This document shows positions 63,513 through 64,000 of a DNA stretch of 64,000 bases, piece after piece. The position numbers and the translations under genes were made by a program. This stretch comes from Lucifuga dentata. Lineage: Eukaryota; Chordata; Actinopteri; Ophidiiformes; Bythitidae. Under the pieces are notes generated by a model that made no database searches, was not told the origin of the DNA, and saw only the letters and a list, made by a program, of their open reading frames with translations. How positions within the stretch are numbered: position 1 is the stretch's first letter; each line of letters begins with the position of its first letter. The stretch is taken from the NCBI GenBank assembly GCA_014773175.1, contig VXCM01005493.1, positions 1 through 64,000 of the forward strand, written 5' to 3'.

Positions 63513-64000
63513 TTAAAGGACCATACCGGCCATTTTGTATGTTTTAGCATAACATATTCAATTTTCATACGTTACGTTATTGACAGTCATTTCCCAAAGG
63601 ATAAAACCGTATTTCAGCTTTCCTGATATTTTGCAAAATCTCTTAATCTTTCAAAATCAAATATTTAAGCGATACACCCACCTAATAATTTCATTATATG
63701 TTACGTATAATGACAATAAAGCTATTCTATTCTATTCTATTCTTAAAAATCCATGTTTCTCCTGCTAATAGTTACACAGCCTTATGAAGTCACGGTCCTT
63801 GAAATTTTNTAAAAATCCATGTTTCTCCTGCTAATAGTTACACAGCCTTATGAAGTCACGGTCCTTGAAATTTTTTCATAAACACAGGTCTTATTTTGGG
63901 ACTATATTCCCTGGCAGAGATAAACATTCACTCCGTACTTTTTATATTTTATTGTACTTAAACGCTAAAATTGCATAACTTCTAAAAAAAAACCTGAATA
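63513..64000 (-). mobile_element. TTAA-flanked inverted-repeat element, copy 9, cut by window end
   Basis: Left end TTAAAGGACCATACCGGCC. The interior is interrupted by a 60-bp insertion (63684-63743) and by a 65-bp artefactual duplication around N63809 (63744-63808 and 63810-63874). The right end is beyond the window. Confidence 0.88.
63684..63743 (+). mobile_element. 60-bp LINE/SINE 3'-tail insertion inside copy 9
   Basis: The inserted bases end ATAATGACAATAAAGC(TATTC)n, the 3' end typical of L2/CR1-type retroelements. Intact copies read CCACCTTAAAAATCC uninterrupted here, so the insertion is exact. Only the extreme tail was copied. Confidence 0.7.

Larger units (their letters stand above)
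45869..64000 (-). other. Presumed AHR2 intron 2 (>18 kb), no exon recognised
   Basis: Exon 3 of AHR2 begins at a TTGCAG acceptor at 45868 and needs an upstream exon ending in phase 1. I looked for the bHLH signature (KRHRDRLN codons) on the minus strand up to 64000 and did not find it, so exons 1-2 should lie to the right. The stretch is AT-rich and filled with transposon copies, LINE tails, poly-A/T runs (48830-48867, 49019-49057, 49201-49228) and microsatellites (46762-46786, 51247-51288, 51957-51990, 57691-57714, 58250-58312, 60090-60121, 62047-62096). The intron assignment is inference. Confidence 0.6.

Overview
The window is vertebrate nuclear DNA, almost certainly from a teleost fish. 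The genes are split by GT-AG introns, the DNA is full of CA, GA and AAAT microsatellites, it carries LINE tails and short inverted-repeat elements, and it holds a head-to-tail pair of aryl hydrocarbon receptor (AHR) genes of the AHR1 and AHR2 types. All recognised protein genes lie on the minus strand, so genes run right to left.

Layout, left to right. (1) 738-2336: the first coding exon of MFSD6, a major-facilitator membrane protein. Its reading frame is broken only by an assembly duplication at a single N. A probable 5' non-coding exon ends at 3956 and a perfect CRE palindrome lies at 4202-4209. (2) 5632-6779: a two-exon, 355-residue leucine-rich-repeat membrane protein that I cannot name. 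(3) 8-19 kb: intergenic DNA with a decayed mariner-like remnant, a dense microsatellite cluster, an L2/CR1-type LINE 3' end and two full copies of a TTAA-flanked inverted-repeat element. (4) 19274-32191: a complete 11-exon AHR1-type gene predicted to encode 904 residues. (5) 32.2-38.3 kb: the spacer between the AHR genes, holding the AHR1 promoter, a long T/A-rich tract, a duplicated block containing a ~140-bp tandem repeat, and 3' flanking DNA of the next gene. (6) 38286-45868: exons 3-11 of an AHR2-type gene. (7) 45.9-64 kb: no recognisable exon. By inference this is the long second intron of AHR2, with its bHLH exons beyond the right edge. It is filled with inverted-repeat elements, LINE tails, a tRNA-Thr pseudogene and simple repeats.

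The two AHR genes would encode ligand-activated bHLH-PAS transcription factors that pair with ARNT and bind xenobiotic response elements. Equal lengths of exons 4, 8 and 9 (90, 110 and 142 nt) in both genes fit an origin by tandem duplication.

The strongest candidate for something undescribed is the inverted-repeat element family. It has nine copies in 64 kb, ~88-bp terminal inverted repeats, TTAA at both ends and near-identical interiors. No microbial-type system is present. Sixteen single-N positions mark assembly joints, and seven of them are flanked by perfect 61-67 bp direct repeats that are almost certainly artefacts. Exon boundaries were read by eye from splice-site consensus and checked by phase arithmetic.
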